Source: Thelonectria olida
Lineage: Eukaryota > Ascomycota > Sordariomycetes > Hypocreales > Nectriaceae
NCBI GenBank assembly: GCA_020736575.1
Contig: JAGPYM010000004.1
Location: 1,860,001-1,924,000, forward strand
Direction of reading: 5' to 3'
Length of the DNA stretch: 64,000 nucleotides
The first letter of the stretch is position 1. Each line of letters opens with the position of its first letter. The notes beneath the pieces were generated by a model that searched no databases, was not told the origin of the DNA, and saw nothing but the letters and a program-made list of their open reading frames with translations. Below, in pieces: positions 8,679 through 19,262 of the stretch. The position numbers and the translations under genes are program-made.

Positions 8679-9893
8679 ATGGATCCCCTCCATGAAGCCA
8701 CCTCGGCGGCACCAATGGACCTCGACGCCGACATCGACCCCAACCTGAAACCCGCCTCGATCGATGAGGACGATGACCCCGTCATCGCAACCTACCAAGT
8801 TTTCTTAAACCCCTCTCTTCCCCTCGGCCGCCGTCTCCTCGTCCTCCAGCATCCAAACCGAACCGACGATGCCCCGCGCCCTCCGCCCACCGAGCTGCGC
8901 ATCAAGGCAAACGCCGGCATGGTCGAGGTTGACGTGCCCCTCGACCACGCCGTCGCCTACGACCGTGAGAAGGGCCTCAAATGGGGGCGCACTCTGAATG
9001 CTTCTATGGCAGCCAAGAGTGGTGGTAGCCACGGTCTCGCGGGCGGCTTTGGATTCGGCACCGCGCAGAGGAGTGCGGGAAGAAAGAAGCCCGAGGAGGA
9101 GGAGGACAATTTGGATTGGGCCGAAGCCGTGAGACAGGACAAAATTCTTCGGACCCAGACGCTTGGTGGCCAGTACCCGGAGTATAGGGAAGTCCAGCAC
9201 ATGGTCGGTGTCTTCCAAGGCAGTATGTTGACCCCTTCTTCTTCGGGAAACTTCAAAGCAAAACTAACACAGCCTTCAGAGGACCTCCATCTCACCCCCG
9301 TCTCCTCTCTCGTCCACCTCCGCCCTCAACTACATCATCTCGACGCAGCAGCCCAGCTGGAGCGCCAAGCTGCCGCTTCCGCCAGCAAGGAAGCCGGCCA
9401 GGCTGCCACCGGCGCCGCTCGCGCCATCCACATGACGGTCAAGGCGACTGGCGACAGCGACGGCGTCAGCACCGAAACCATGGCCGACCGTCTCCGCGCC
9501 GTGCAATCCGAGCACTGGCGTACCATGCGATACACCGACGAGAACGAAGAAGCTGCTTGGGAGGTCTACAACGAGAGTCTCTTCCTGCGGCCCACCCAGG
9601 ACGAGGCTGATGATGAGAAAGCTGCCGAGGACGAGCGTCCGCTCGAAGATGCGGTCCCGCACTTCGCAACCCGTTGGACCGACACGAAACTGCTCGAAGC
9701 TGTGAGTGGAATTGAGAAACCCGAGCCTGAGCCGGAAATCAAGGAGGAACCCAAGCCTGTTCAACCTGCGCCGGTACAGCCCCAGCAGCCTGAGCCCGTG
9801 CCGGAGGAACGCAGACCCAAGCTTCGGCCCCATGGTGGAGCGGCGGCCGGCGTTGCACGGAGGGGAGGACGAGCCCGAGGACAGAGTTCGTAG
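8679..9893 (+). CDS. RPC37: RNA polymerase III subunit RPC37 (Rpc5/POLR3E family)
   Basis: Two exons, 8679-9222 and 9280-9893, give 385 residues. The N-terminal Sin-like domain is clear: DDPVIATYQVFLNP followed by LGRRLLVLQHPNR near residues 30-60, then the EVDVPLD strand and YDREKGLKWG. Across the intron the protein reads FQGKDLHLTPVSSLVHLRPQ, a hallmark of this subunit, which pairs with Rpc53 in the TFIIF-like subcomplex of Pol III that acts in initiation and termination. The C-terminal region has a conserved WRTMRYTDENEEAAWEVYNE stretch and a Pro/Glu-rich, Arg-rich end that is probably disordered. The reading frame is open upstream, with an alternative in-frame ATG at 8610. I prefer 8679 because the conserved acidic N terminus follows it and the context is CCGCCATGG. 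The 57-nt intron has no in-frame stop. Confidence 0.9.
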   Translation: MDPLHEATSAAPMDLDADIDPNLKPASIDEDDDPVIATYQVFLNPSLPLGRRLLVLQHPNRTDDAPRPPPTELRIKANAGMVEVDVPLDHAVAYDREKGLKWGRTLNASMAAKSGGSHGLAGGFGFGTAQRSAGRKKPEEEEDNLDWAEAVRQDKILRTQTLGGQYPEYREVQHMVGVFQGSMLTPSSSGNFKAKLTQPSEDLHLTPVSSLVHLRPQLHHLDAAAQLERQAAASASKEAGQAATGAARAIHMTVKATGDSDGVSTETMADRLRAVQSEHWRTMRYTDENEEAAWEVYNESLFLRPTQDEADDEKAAEDERPLEDAVPHFATRWTDTKLLEAVSGIEKPEPEPEIKEEPKPVQPAPVQPQQPEPVPEERRPKLRPHGGAAAGVARRGGRARGQSS

Positions 9894-10391
9894 GGCGATC
9901 TCGTGGACTTAGGCGGTAAAGAGGGTGATGGGTAGGGTTTATTCATGAGATATCAAAACGGGATAGCATGGTTCGGCGTATTTGGGAAAGTAGACTATAT
10001 ACATGGGAGATGTTCTTCACTTCACAGTAAGACGAGGATGTGGCAAGAAATCGAATAAATTTTGGGGTTGAAAATATAACTCAGAAAGCACTCATCAACG
10101 CTCCCACCCTCTTCTACGGCGCCCGGCAATCTTGCCCGCTGAATGCAATGCGTCATCAGCACTCGACAAAATGTCCCCCTTGGAATATGGTACACCTAGG
10201 CTCGCATATAAAAAGCGCGATGCCATTTGTTAGGTTTCCTCCACCCGCAAAACCCCTTTTCTCTTCAGTGCACCGAAAACGCATTCATCTGTTGACCGTT
10301 CTGTAATGCCCAAACATGCCAGCCCAAACTGCCCAGGAATCTTCATATCCCGCCCAAGGTAGCATTATGATTGCAACAAAAAACTCCCTGC
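9894..10391. other. Convergent intergenic spacer
   Basis: About 500 bases between the 3' ends of RPC37 and PAT1. An 88-codon frame is present but has no recognisable feature. The stretch probably holds the two 3' untranslated regions. Confidence 0.5.
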
Positions 10392-12851
10392 TTACTGAAG
10401 CAGTTCAACATCCAAACCGATGGAGCGCATGAAGAGGTTAACGCTGCCCAGGCGCTCGGCCGCCATGGTGGGAGGCAGTGTCTTGGAGAGAGTGACTGTG
10501 TCAAGAACGCGGTCCTTGACAGACAGGACCAGTCGAGTCTGCTGGTCGTGGGTTGCGGTAACACCCATAGCAGCGAGGAGCTGCCAAACATAGATATCCT
10601 CTCCAGTGTTGACGCTGCCGGGGAAAATGTAAGGCAACGATGGCTCAAGGCGGACAAAGAAAGTCTCAAAGGTATGATCCCTGGGAATTGTCAGTACTCG
10701 GCATATCATATCAAGTAAGACGCAGTTTACGTACCATTTCTCCCATTGCTCTGGGCTGCCGGCGCCAGTCTGCTTAAGCAACACAGCACGGCTGAGAATG
10801 AGAGTCAACATGGAGACACCAATCCTTGTTCTTGCAATTAGGTCGACATTGAGTTTAGTAGCGATGAGGTTGAGGACTCCATCAACGATATCCAATCCAG
10901 TATCGTTGAAGTATTGCATCAGGGACGGCATCACACTGGAGATGAACAGCTCAATCTTCTCTCGCATCCTAGCAGTGAGAGTTGTCGCCTCGCCAGTGGT
11001 GATGGCTGCTCCCTGGACAACATCAAGTTGGTCGAGGTGATAGACAATCATGGTCAAGATGGTGGTTCGTTGTTCAAATGTCAAGTGGGGGAAGATTCGG
11101 GGGATAGCTTTCTCTCCCTTGGCACAGGAGATGAAGGCAATGAAGGGGTGAGGAACAGTGGCACCAATGGGTTCGTGGACCTTCAGTTCCTGCCAGAGCT
11201 TCGCGTTGTAAGCCTCAAGGATTGTGGCCCACTCCTTGTGCTTGTTCTGAAGCTCCTCGTCACCTGGGTTGGTGATAGGTGGGGGAATGAGACGAACATG
11301 GTCCTCGATCTGCATCAGTGTCTGGTAGACCTTTTCGACATTCCGCAGAATAGTCTTGCGATCCAGACCACCATTATTGCCGGTGGCAGGTCGCTGAGTC
11401 TCACTCTCCGTGCGCCTAATGTTGAGCAAAGGCTTTGGGGTCTTGGCGTTGCTGAAAGAAATCTTTCCCAAACTGCCAGCAATAACGAGCTGGGGGTTCT
11501 TGGGCTTATTTTTAGCGGCCTCGACGGCGCGCTGAACCTGCTGCTCCATGCGTTGGAAGTGGTTCTCTGCAGGACGTCCATGGCGACGCATTCCACCTTG
11601 TCGACTTCCGGTCTGGTAGAGATAGGTTTGCGCAAAGTTGCTCAGAGGTTGGCTGGGGTTCTGACGCTGACCAGCCCGGATGTGGCTGTATACTTGATAG
11701 TAGAAATCTTCAGCGATTGACGCATCCGAGCCCTCAACAGGGTTGCCTGTAGCAGAAACTAGCTGTTGGAGTTGGATTCGGGTGATGAAGTTTTTATCCT
11801 GAGGCGTCATCAGGCCGTTATCCTTTGACAGTAGCCAGATCTTATGGTTCCGCTTCGCCCTCTTGGTCTCTTGATCGAGGAAAGCGGCCTTCTCTTCCTC
11901 AGACATCTGCATCACCTGGGGATGTTGCTGGAGCTGAGCCAAATTAGGCATACCTCCCGAGGAGCGCTTGGCTTGATGGCCATGAGCGCCCATGCGGGAG
12001 GCATCACCGGAGAGACGGTTGGGGTTTTGCAAGATCTGCGTGGGCTGGACGTGTGCTTGGTGCTGTGGTTGAGGCGGGGGTGCATGCAACTCCTGAACTG
12101 GAGGTGTGGATTTGGGCTGACTGCTTTGAGGGCGCTGCAAAATCGTCACAGGGTGTCCATGGCCAGGGGGCTGAGCATACTGCTGCTGAGGAGTCGGGTA
12201 TCCTCCTGATTGAGCGTAAGCAGGCTCAGCAACAGGAGGCTGAGGGGTTGCCTTTTTGGGCTGAGATCGCATTGCAGCCTCAACCTCTTCCAGGCTCATC
12301 ATCTTGCGGCTAACTGGCTGCGAGACCGGAGGAGCGGGGGACGCCTGCGCAGGCTGCTTCGGTGCGAGACCCCAAATGCTCTTATCGATATTGAGGTCAG
12401 GCATAGGCTCGGCGTCACGGTACTTCTCATAACCTGTGCGCACAGGCTGCTGAGGCTGGTAACCAGAATAGTACGTTTGCATATTTGGAACAGCTTGTTG
12501 AGCAGTAACAGCAGGCTTGGTGGCAGGTTGCTGGCGATGATAGCGAAGGTGCTCTTCTTCAATGGCGTTGGCAACCTTTGCCGTCTGACCAAAAAAGTCA
12601 AAGTCCTTGCCAGGATTTGCTCCAGAACCAGAAGGACCACTGCCGCCGCCGGTGCCGCCACCGAAGGTATCGTCGTTGAAGACATCGTCAGTTTCGTCAA
12701 GTTGGTCACCAAGGCCATCGTAAGTATCTTCGAACTCGAGGGCATCGTCAGCATCCCTGCCCGATAGACCGGCAAAGGGATCGTGAGCCTGGGAAAAACC
12801 CGGGGCCGCCGTGTCATGGCGGCCCGATGTGTCGAAGCCGAAGAATGACAT
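10392..12851 (-). CDS. PAT1: PAT1, mRNA decapping activator
   Basis: Two exons (12851-10735 and 10680-10392) give 801 residues. The N terminus MSFFGFDTSG is the conserved start of fungal Pat1, containing an FxFDT-type motif of the kind that contacts the helicase Dhh1. It is followed by an acidic segment (DALEFEDTYDGLGDQLDE) and a long Pro/Gln-rich disordered region to about residue 320. The conserved centre begins at MSEEEKAAFLDQETKRAKRNHKIW; the C-terminal helical repeat domain occupies roughly the last 320 residues. Pat1 promotes decapping and translational repression in P-bodies with Lsm1-7 and Dcp2. The start at 12851 is chosen because the family motif begins there, although the frame is open 49 codons further up. 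The 54-nt intron near the C terminus (10681-10734) has GTACGT, a CTGAC branch and no in-frame stop, so an unspliced form would carry 18 extra residues. Confidence 0.92.
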   Translation of the reverse strand: MSFFGFDTSGRHDTAAPGFSQAHDPFAGLSGRDADDALEFEDTYDGLGDQLDETDDVFNDDTFGGGTGGGSGPSGSGANPGKDFDFFGQTAKVANAIEEEHLRYHRQQPATKPAVTAQQAVPNMQTYYSGYQPQQPVRTGYEKYRDAEPMPDLNIDKSIWGLAPKQPAQASPAPPVSQPVSRKMMSLEEVEAAMRSQPKKATPQPPVAEPAYAQSGGYPTPQQQYAQPPGHGHPVTILQRPQSSQPKSTPPVQELHAPPPQPQHQAHVQPTQILQNPNRLSGDASRMGAHGHQAKRSSGGMPNLAQLQQHPQVMQMSEEEKAAFLDQETKRAKRNHKIWLLSKDNGLMTPQDKNFITRIQLQQLVSATGNPVEGSDASIAEDFYYQVYSHIRAGQRQNPSQPLSNFAQTYLYQTGSRQGGMRRHGRPAENHFQRMEQQVQRAVEAAKNKPKNPQLVIAGSLGKISFSNAKTPKPLLNIRRTESETQRPATGNNGGLDRKTILRNVEKVYQTLMQIEDHVRLIPPPITNPGDEELQNKHKEWATILEAYNAKLWQELKVHEPIGATVPHPFIAFISCAKGEKAIPRIFPHLTFEQRTTILTMIVYHLDQLDVVQGAAITTGEATTLTARMREKIELFISSVMPSLMQYFNDTGLDIVDGVLNLIATKLNVDLIARTRIGVSMLTLILSRAVLLKQTGAGSPEQWEKWYVNCVLLDMICRVLTIPRDHTFETFFVRLEPSLPYIFPGSVNTGEDIYVWQLLAAMGVTATHDQQTRLVLSVKDRVLDTVTLSKTLPPTMAAERLGSVNLFMRSIGLDVELLQ

Positions 12852-15800
12852 TTCGTTCAGTTTCGATCCGGAAAGAATGAATCTTGTAGTACTAGAATAA
12901 GAATTAGCCTCAACGTCCCGCATTGATGTTGGCATCAATCTGCACGTGAGTAGACGGTCAGGCTCTGGAACCCCACCAGCCTGGGGCAATGCCAGCATGT
13001 TCAGACTACAAGTTGAAAGTTCGCGTCATTGCAAAGACGGCAGTGGAGGTTTTATTGCACTCTAAACCAACACGATCACCAGTTTTTCGAGTTGTGCGTC
13101 TAGAGCAAGTTTGTCCCGCACGTTCAGAGCAGGGGGAGATAAGTTGGGTGGCCACGATTCCGGAACTGTTGGCCGCACCGTGGCCAACGTCGCAAAACTG
13201 ATACCGCAAATATATATCCTTTCTCGCAGGGATTTCAGAGGGGACTTCTGGGTCGTCGGAAATGGAGTTCCTGTGTGCATAGTCCTCCCTGTTCCGACTC
13301 AATGTCGTTTTCATAGTGTTTCGATCCTCGGTGCGGTTGGATTCATAGGCGTGGAGGTCCCAGAGCGAAAGGGGTAGATGAACGAGACCGAAGGTAGGAA
13401 AAGACTCACCACTAGGAGAGGGTGATGTTCGTAGGGTCGACCAAGGCGCTCAAATCGATCATGATGTCTTCCAATCGGATTCTCTCTGTCGAGGGGTAAA
13501 GCCAACCTTGCGGGAGACGCGGGGAACTGGAGGAGGTGGTAAGCAGGTCGCTCTGCTTCGGAAACTGCCGTGAGAGTCCTAAAAATACAGAAAAGAGCTT
13601 ACCGAGAGGCGCGCTGCAAAATAGGTGCTCTAAGGAAGCTCTATTCTGAACAATGATGCGACGAAGAGACAGCGAGGATCTCCAAAGGCGCTTCCCCACA
13701 TGTGGGAAATTCAAATCCCGATCCGGAGAACAGTGAGGCGAGGGGAGTCACGTGGATAGGGATGTCAGACTCCAGCTCCTCCAAGATCGCGAGCCCATTA
13801 GTCATCGCTCCATTCCAGTGGAGAGGTCAAAGCTGCGTGTAACATGGAAGCTATTCTAGTCAGCTTTGTTGGCCTTTGTCCTTAGTAAGTTTGACGTGCA
13901 TGGGTTGAAAGAGGTGCAACAGAATTGGGAACTTAATCAGACATATCGGTGGACAGTGGTGCATTTGCTGGAACAGATGAATCTCAGTCACTTCGTCTCG
14001 TTTCAAGGTGAATTGTGGAGTTGATGCTGTTTGTTCGTGCTATCACGTTTTTCTCTGAGAGATGAGAGGCCACTGGTATGCACTATGACGACTTGCAGCT
14101 CGTGTTGCTGCTTCATCAGGCTCTTAGCGGAAGGACGCATCCTGCAGCATGTCACACACGCCTCTCCCAGCTCTTAAGTTCTTAACCATGATCAATTGTC
14201 ACGCACACAATTTAAGCAAAGGATGAACTTCTGAGCACGTGTTTCAGAGGCTGTTTTGCGCGAGGGCGGCTGCGAAATTGTCAATCCGAGACCTAAGCTA
14301 AGGTGACGTACAGACTACGTGTCCGCCCCCTGGACAGGTCAACACTGAAGTTTGGCCTGCAGCGAGCTCGGGGCCCATGTATCAGAGAGGGGACTGGTTT
14401 TGAGACTTTTGTTTTTGCCCTGTGGGTGCTGTCATCATTTCTCGCTATGTTTCCCCGGCCTGTCACAATGTCTTTGCTTGTAGGGGATGCGTCGTCAGCA
14501 CGGCGTAACCAGCCCTGGTCTCAACTCTGAAGGAAGAATCCATACCAAAATCACTCTATTTCCTGTGCAGCCCCTGACTTAGGACAATCTGAAAAGCAGA
14601 AACGAGGAGAGGCGTCGGGAGTGAGTGATTACTGGTTGGCATCGAGGTATGATAAAAGCTTTCGAGTTCAACTAGCGCAAGGGCCCTTTGAACGGTTTTC
14701 CCCGTTCTAGGAAAGGGGTTGAGGGGTAGGATGGATATTAATACGAGGCCAGCTTGACAAGAATCTCAGCCGTTGCCTGACAAGCGACCCAGGTACGAAG
14801 TATTCGTAAAGTTTGGAGGGCCCCTAACAGATGCATCATGCCTGAGCTGGCGAGCGAACAGCATAGGCTCGCCCGTAATCCGTAGCCCTGAAATTGCACC
14901 CTAAGCCTCATCAACCTAGGGCCAGGATGCTCGCAGTGAGGTGAAAGGACAGTGTGGACCAATCACTCGAATAGCGCTGGGTGCCAGATCGGTCCAGCCA
15001 AGCCAGAGGCGTCTTGATAGCGATAGCGAAGGGGTCAATCTGTGTCGCGATACGAAGTAATTAGGAGTGTTATACGGAGCATGCCTCAGAGCATTTAGGC
15101 TCCGTTTTCTTCGTTGGTGTACGAACGGGTAAACCCTTGGGGAGACTGGATGATTCCGGGACCGTGACACTGGAATTGATTGTCCAGAACTCGAACCGAG
15201 CCGAATGCATTTCATCATAGGATGGCCTGTGTTAACCACCGTTGGACGCCGCTGTCATGGTGACAGCACCTGAAATCTGTACCGTGCGTCCCGTATCATA
15301 GAAACAACAGACATACGGTATCCGCACCTTTAGTGGCGGCACTTTTTCACCCCTGACCAAAGTACCTTCAAGTGGCCGGTACCTGCAGATATCAGTGGCG
15401 TGGAAACACTCTGCAGTGACCCTCCGCAGGAACGGGAGTGGCCTGGCCGGGCTGGACTAAGGTTCCCACCTTCCCATGTAGCTCTCAGCTTGAGGTACCT
15501 CAACCTGCCCGTCGATCAGCCCCAGGCGGGCGGTCCTGGCTGACCCTCGCACCCCCAGAAATCCACGTCGCTCATTCATCCATCCTGTCGTCTTGATTCC
15601 GCCAACTGTGTTTCATTCTTCCCTTTTCCCTCCGTCGTTTTCTTTTCTCTTTTCTTTCTCCCCCTCCTCCGTCGCGTGTCCTATCGTCGACGGTGATTCC
15701 TTCTGACTTTGACCTTGTCGGATTTCCCCAGCCAGTCCCCGCGCCATGGTCTTTTGAGCATCGCTCTCCTTTCTGGTCGCATCAACTTCGTTTCGGCCAC

Positions 15801-15930
15801 TTCGCCACAAAACTTTTGACGGATCAGACAGCCAACGCGCCACTGCTGTCTGCGACATTCACCACCACCGATCCCGTTATTCTTATTCCGTTCCTGCTTT
15901 GAACTGCGATCCAACCCATCAGCTGCAACC
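12852..15930. promoter_or_regulatory. Long divergent intergenic region, 3.1 kb
   Basis: Lies between the starts of PAT1 and the KRE2/MNT1-family gene. Several frames of 60-107 codons occur on both strands (for example 13412-13714 minus and 14916-15239 minus), but none shows a domain, signal peptide or convincing splice pattern. The right end has a marked CT-rich tract that looks like a core promoter. A small species-specific gene or non-coding transcript in the centre cannot be ruled out. Confidence 0.4.
15611..15672 (+). promoter_or_regulatory. CT-rich core promoter tract
   Basis: About 60 bases of nearly pure C and T, roughly 260 bases upstream of the mannosyltransferase start. Pyrimidine tracts of this kind commonly lie just upstream of transcription starts in filamentous fungi and mark well-expressed genes. 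The transcription start itself is not visible. Confidence 0.5.
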
Positions 15931-17477
15931 ATGGCCACAGGCAATGCGCGCTATGTGCGCTACATCGTCTTCGCGCTGTTCGTACGTGGCGTCCATCTCC
16001 GTATCCTGCCTCCATCGCACCGCCGCCCATTTGCTAACCAACTCCCTTCTAGGTGCTGACGGTCTTTTACTTCGTTTCAAACTCGAAATACGAGACCGTC
16101 TCTGTCCCCAACTCTCAACCCCCCGCCAAGGGAAACCCAACCTTCCCAGGCGGCCCTGGCGATGTCGAAGTCCCCGGCGAATCCAGCGGTGGCAGCAAGC
16201 CCCCCGCCTTCCCTGAAGGAGAGACTTCCTACTCAGGCGAGTCTGGCGAGCAGCTTCTAAAGGATGAGACTACCGCCCCGGCGCCTAAGAGTACCAGCGC
16301 GGTTGACTCTGACAGTCCCATCAACATTAAGGATTTCCCCTTGGCCATGAACCCCGGCGATCCCGGTTGGAACAACTTTGAGAGTCCCGCCCCTGGCCCT
16401 CGCATGAATGCCACCTTTGTTACTCTTGCTCGAAACAGCGATGTCTGGGAGATTGCCGAGTCTATCCGCCAAGTCGAGGATCGATTCAACCGACGATTCA
16501 ACTACGACTGGGTCTTCCTCAACGACCAACCTTTCGATGATACCTTCAAGAAGGTCACCACCTCTCTTGTGTCCGGAAAGACTCACTATGGTCTGATTCC
16601 TGAAGAGCACTGGTCTTTCCCCGAGTGGATTGACCAAGAGAAGGCCAAGCGTGTTCGTGAGGATATGCACGAGCGAAAGATTATCTACGGTGACTCCATC
16701 AGCTACCGTCACATGTGTCGATTCGAATCTGGATTCTTCTTCCGCCAGGAATTGATGATGAACTACGAATACTACTGGCGTGTTGAGCCCTCCATCAAGC
16801 TCTTCTGTGATATTCACTACGATCCCTTCCGTGTCATTGCCGAGAAGGGCAAGAAGTACAGCTTCGTTCTCAGTCTCTACGAGTACATCGACACCATCCC
16901 CACTCTCTGGGACAGCACCAAGAAGTTCATGAAAAACCACCCTGAGCACATTGCCGAGGATAACTCTATGCGCTTCCTGAGTGACGATGGTGGTGACACC
17001 TACAACAAGTGCCATTTCGTAAGTTTTCTCTGTTTTTGAGCTGTCTTTCAATTCCGAAACTGACTTTCCTTAGTGGTCCAACTTCGAGGTTGGCAGTTTG
17101 GAGTGGCTTCGAAGCAAGCCCTACATCGACTTCTTCGAGTCCCTCGACAAGGACGGTGGCTTCTTCTACGAGCGATGGGGTGATGCACCTATTCATTCGA
17201 TTGCCGCTGGTCTTCTCCTGAAGAAGGACGAAGTTCACTTCTTCGACGACATTGCTTACTACCATGTTCCCTTCACTCACTGCCCCACCGGGGAGCAGAA
17301 GCGTCTTGACCTGCGTTGCCACTGCGATCCTTCGCAGAACTTCGACTGGAAGGGTTACTCTTGTAAGTTTTCTCATTACTTAACCAATTAATCATTTGCT
17401 GACCAAAATTAGGTACTTCTCGGTTCTATGACCTCAACGGCCTCGAGAAGCCTGCAGGCTACGAGGAGCAGACCTAA
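15931..17477 (+). CDS. KRE2: KRE2/MNT1-family alpha-1,2-mannosyltransferase (GT15)
   Basis: Four exons (15931-15981, 16053-17018, 17074-17362, 17413-17477) give 456 residues. Exons 1 and 2 together form a short cytosolic tail and one signal anchor (about residues 8-26), a type II Golgi protein. A Ser/Pro/Gly-rich stem runs to about residue 120. The catalytic GT15 domain then shows the family blocks [61 protein letters not shown], and [15 protein letters not shown], where the last crosses an intron. The C-terminal [16 protein letters not shown] is also typical. These enzymes use GDP-mannose and manganese to extend O- and N-linked mannans of secreted and wall proteins. The exact paralogue (KRE2, KTR1 or other) cannot be decided here, so the symbol is at family level. 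Gene convergent with mitochondrial uS12. Confidence 0.9.
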
Positions 17478-17864
17478 AAAGCCCACGAAACTGGGAATTG
17501 GGCGTGTACGTTAAAACATACTAGGTTGTAATGCGCATTATTAGATGATTTCCCTGGTTTTGGACCGCATTTGATGGGCATGGGGGGCGGGGATATGACA
17601 AAGATGTTTCAGGTAGCTTAAAGAAAAGGCGTCTGGGTTTGAAACACTTTGGACAGCTTTGATCATGTAGATGTATATGAATTCAACTGGCTCTTTTGGG
17701 GGTTCTATAACACATTTCCCTAGTTGTTGACATGTCTTGCTTGATGTTATACAAGTATGGATACATAGCTCGTGGCCTATCTACCTGGTGTCGTCGTGGT
17801 AGTTGTTCCCTCTATTTCAACTCTTCAGAAACGTAAAAATCAACACTCAATTCCCTTGCTTCTC
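17478..17864. other. Convergent intergenic spacer
   Basis: About 390 bases between the 3' ends of the mannosyltransferase and the mitochondrial uS12 gene; it contains no supported gene. Confidence 0.5.
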
Positions 17865-18476
17865 TTAACCAATAGTAGCCTTCTTGGGCTTCTTGGTGCC
17901 GTATTTACTCCTGCTGGTTGTTCGGTTCGCAACACCGCCCTGTATTCGCATTAGCGTGTAGCACACTCAATTGGTTTACCAGGCACATGAAAACAAGAGT
18001 TTTTCCGGAAAAGAAGATGATTGACATACAAGATCGAGAGCTCCTCGGACGAGATGGTACCGCACACCGGGACAATCCTGCGCACGCCCTCCACGCACCA
18101 GGACAACGCTGTGCTGCTGAATGTTGTGCCCCTCGCCGGGGATGTACGCCGTAATCACCGAGCCGCTGGAGAGCTTGACACGGGCCGTCTTTCGCTCGCC
18201 CGAGTTGGGCTTCTTGGGACGCACGACTCCGACTCGCAGACACACGCCCTTGAGCGCGGGGCAGTGCGTGTTGGCCAGGGCAGGAGACACGGCGTGGCGC
18301 GCGCGCTTGCCCTTGCGGATGCCGCGGAGGACCTGGTTGAGGGTTGCGGAGCGCGGGGGCGTGGTGCTGAAGGCGCGGAAGGCTGGGACGGCGGCGGCGG
18401 CGGTGGTTCGGAGCGGGGTGGTTAGGGGCCGTCGGGTCGCCGGGGCGAAGAATTGGCGGAGGATGGATCCGACCAT
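17865..18476 (-). CDS. MRPS12: Mitochondrial ribosomal protein uS12m
   Basis: Two exons (18476-18030 and 17939-17865) with a 90-nt intron give 173 residues. The first 45 residues are rich in Arg, Ala, Thr and Ser with an [11 protein letters not shown] segment, a mitochondrial targeting sequence. The mature part is bacterial-type S12: [14 protein letters not shown], then [20 protein letters not shown], the universally conserved [16 protein letters not shown] loop, [22 protein letters not shown] and [16 protein letters not shown]. Exon 2 supplies the basic C-terminal end ([11 protein letters not shown]). The protein sits at the decoding centre of the small mitochondrial subunit. The frame is open 40 codons upstream of the chosen start, but those residues do not resemble the family. 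Head-to-head with the acyl-CoA dehydrogenase gene. Confidence 0.93.
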
Positions 18477-19262
18477 GGTGGGCGGTGGGAAAGGTGAGAG
18501 CGAGGGAGGTCGAATTGGCGTGGTTCGGGGTGGTGACGAGGAGCTCCCTGGCCTATTCTCTCGCAGACTGAAGCTCTCACGACTCGCCGATATCAAAATC
18601 TCAGCCGGGCGTTTCCAATTGGACCACGTGATCTAGCCCATGACCCGGCCTAAAAAAGGATTTCGGTGTCATGGATTCTCCGTCCTCCGCGCCCGGTCCG
18701 GGGTAAGCAGATCACATGTCATCCAGACACGGCCGACAAAAAGTGGAGCTGACGTCACCCGGATAATCCCCGGTCCCCGCGCTTTTTGGCAGCTAATGGC
18801 CGTCAATGGCAGTTGGTGCTCCCCGCATCGCCCGTTGGTGTGCGGCACGTACGAATACGTACCGCGGGACGGCAGGTTATCCTCGGCTGGGACCCGGTCC
18901 TAAACCGAGCGAGCTTCAACATTGACGAGCTGTAGCCCCGGGTATCGAGGACTCCGGGTGGCGTCGCTCGCTGGCTGACCCTGGTGGTGGCTTCTATCTT
19001 TGACTGAAAGGCGGAAGGACGATCTATTTAATCTCTTTTCGATTACCACTGCTTCCGGTCCGTCAGGTTCTGGTATAAGTTAAGTGTGTGGCACACCCGG
19101 GTCGTTGGTTGCTGTCTCACTTTTTGCTTGTGATCAGCGTGACAACTTACCGCCCATCATCTCTCCCTTCCTTCCCCTTTTCGATCCTTGCATTTCCTTC
19201 AGCCGCTTTTGTTTGTCATCGCAGTGTGTGTGGACAAGGAAGGACTTAGATCGATCGCAATC
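18477..19262. promoter_or_regulatory. Divergent promoter shared by uS12m and acyl-CoA dehydrogenase
   Basis: About 790 bases between two head-to-head genes for mitochondrial proteins. It contains a perfect palindromic CRE, TGACGTCA, at 18750-18757 and several GC-rich CGG/CCG triplets nearby that could suit zinc-cluster regulators. The last 100 bases before the dehydrogenase start are CT-rich. No coding sequence is supported. Confidence 0.45.
18750..18757. promoter_or_regulatory. Palindromic CRE-like site
   Basis: Exact TGACGTCA, the binding sequence of CREB/ATF-type bZIP factors such as fungal Atf1. It lies about 275 bases from the uS12m start and 505 bases from the dehydrogenase start. Function is inferred from the motif only. 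Confidence 0.4.
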
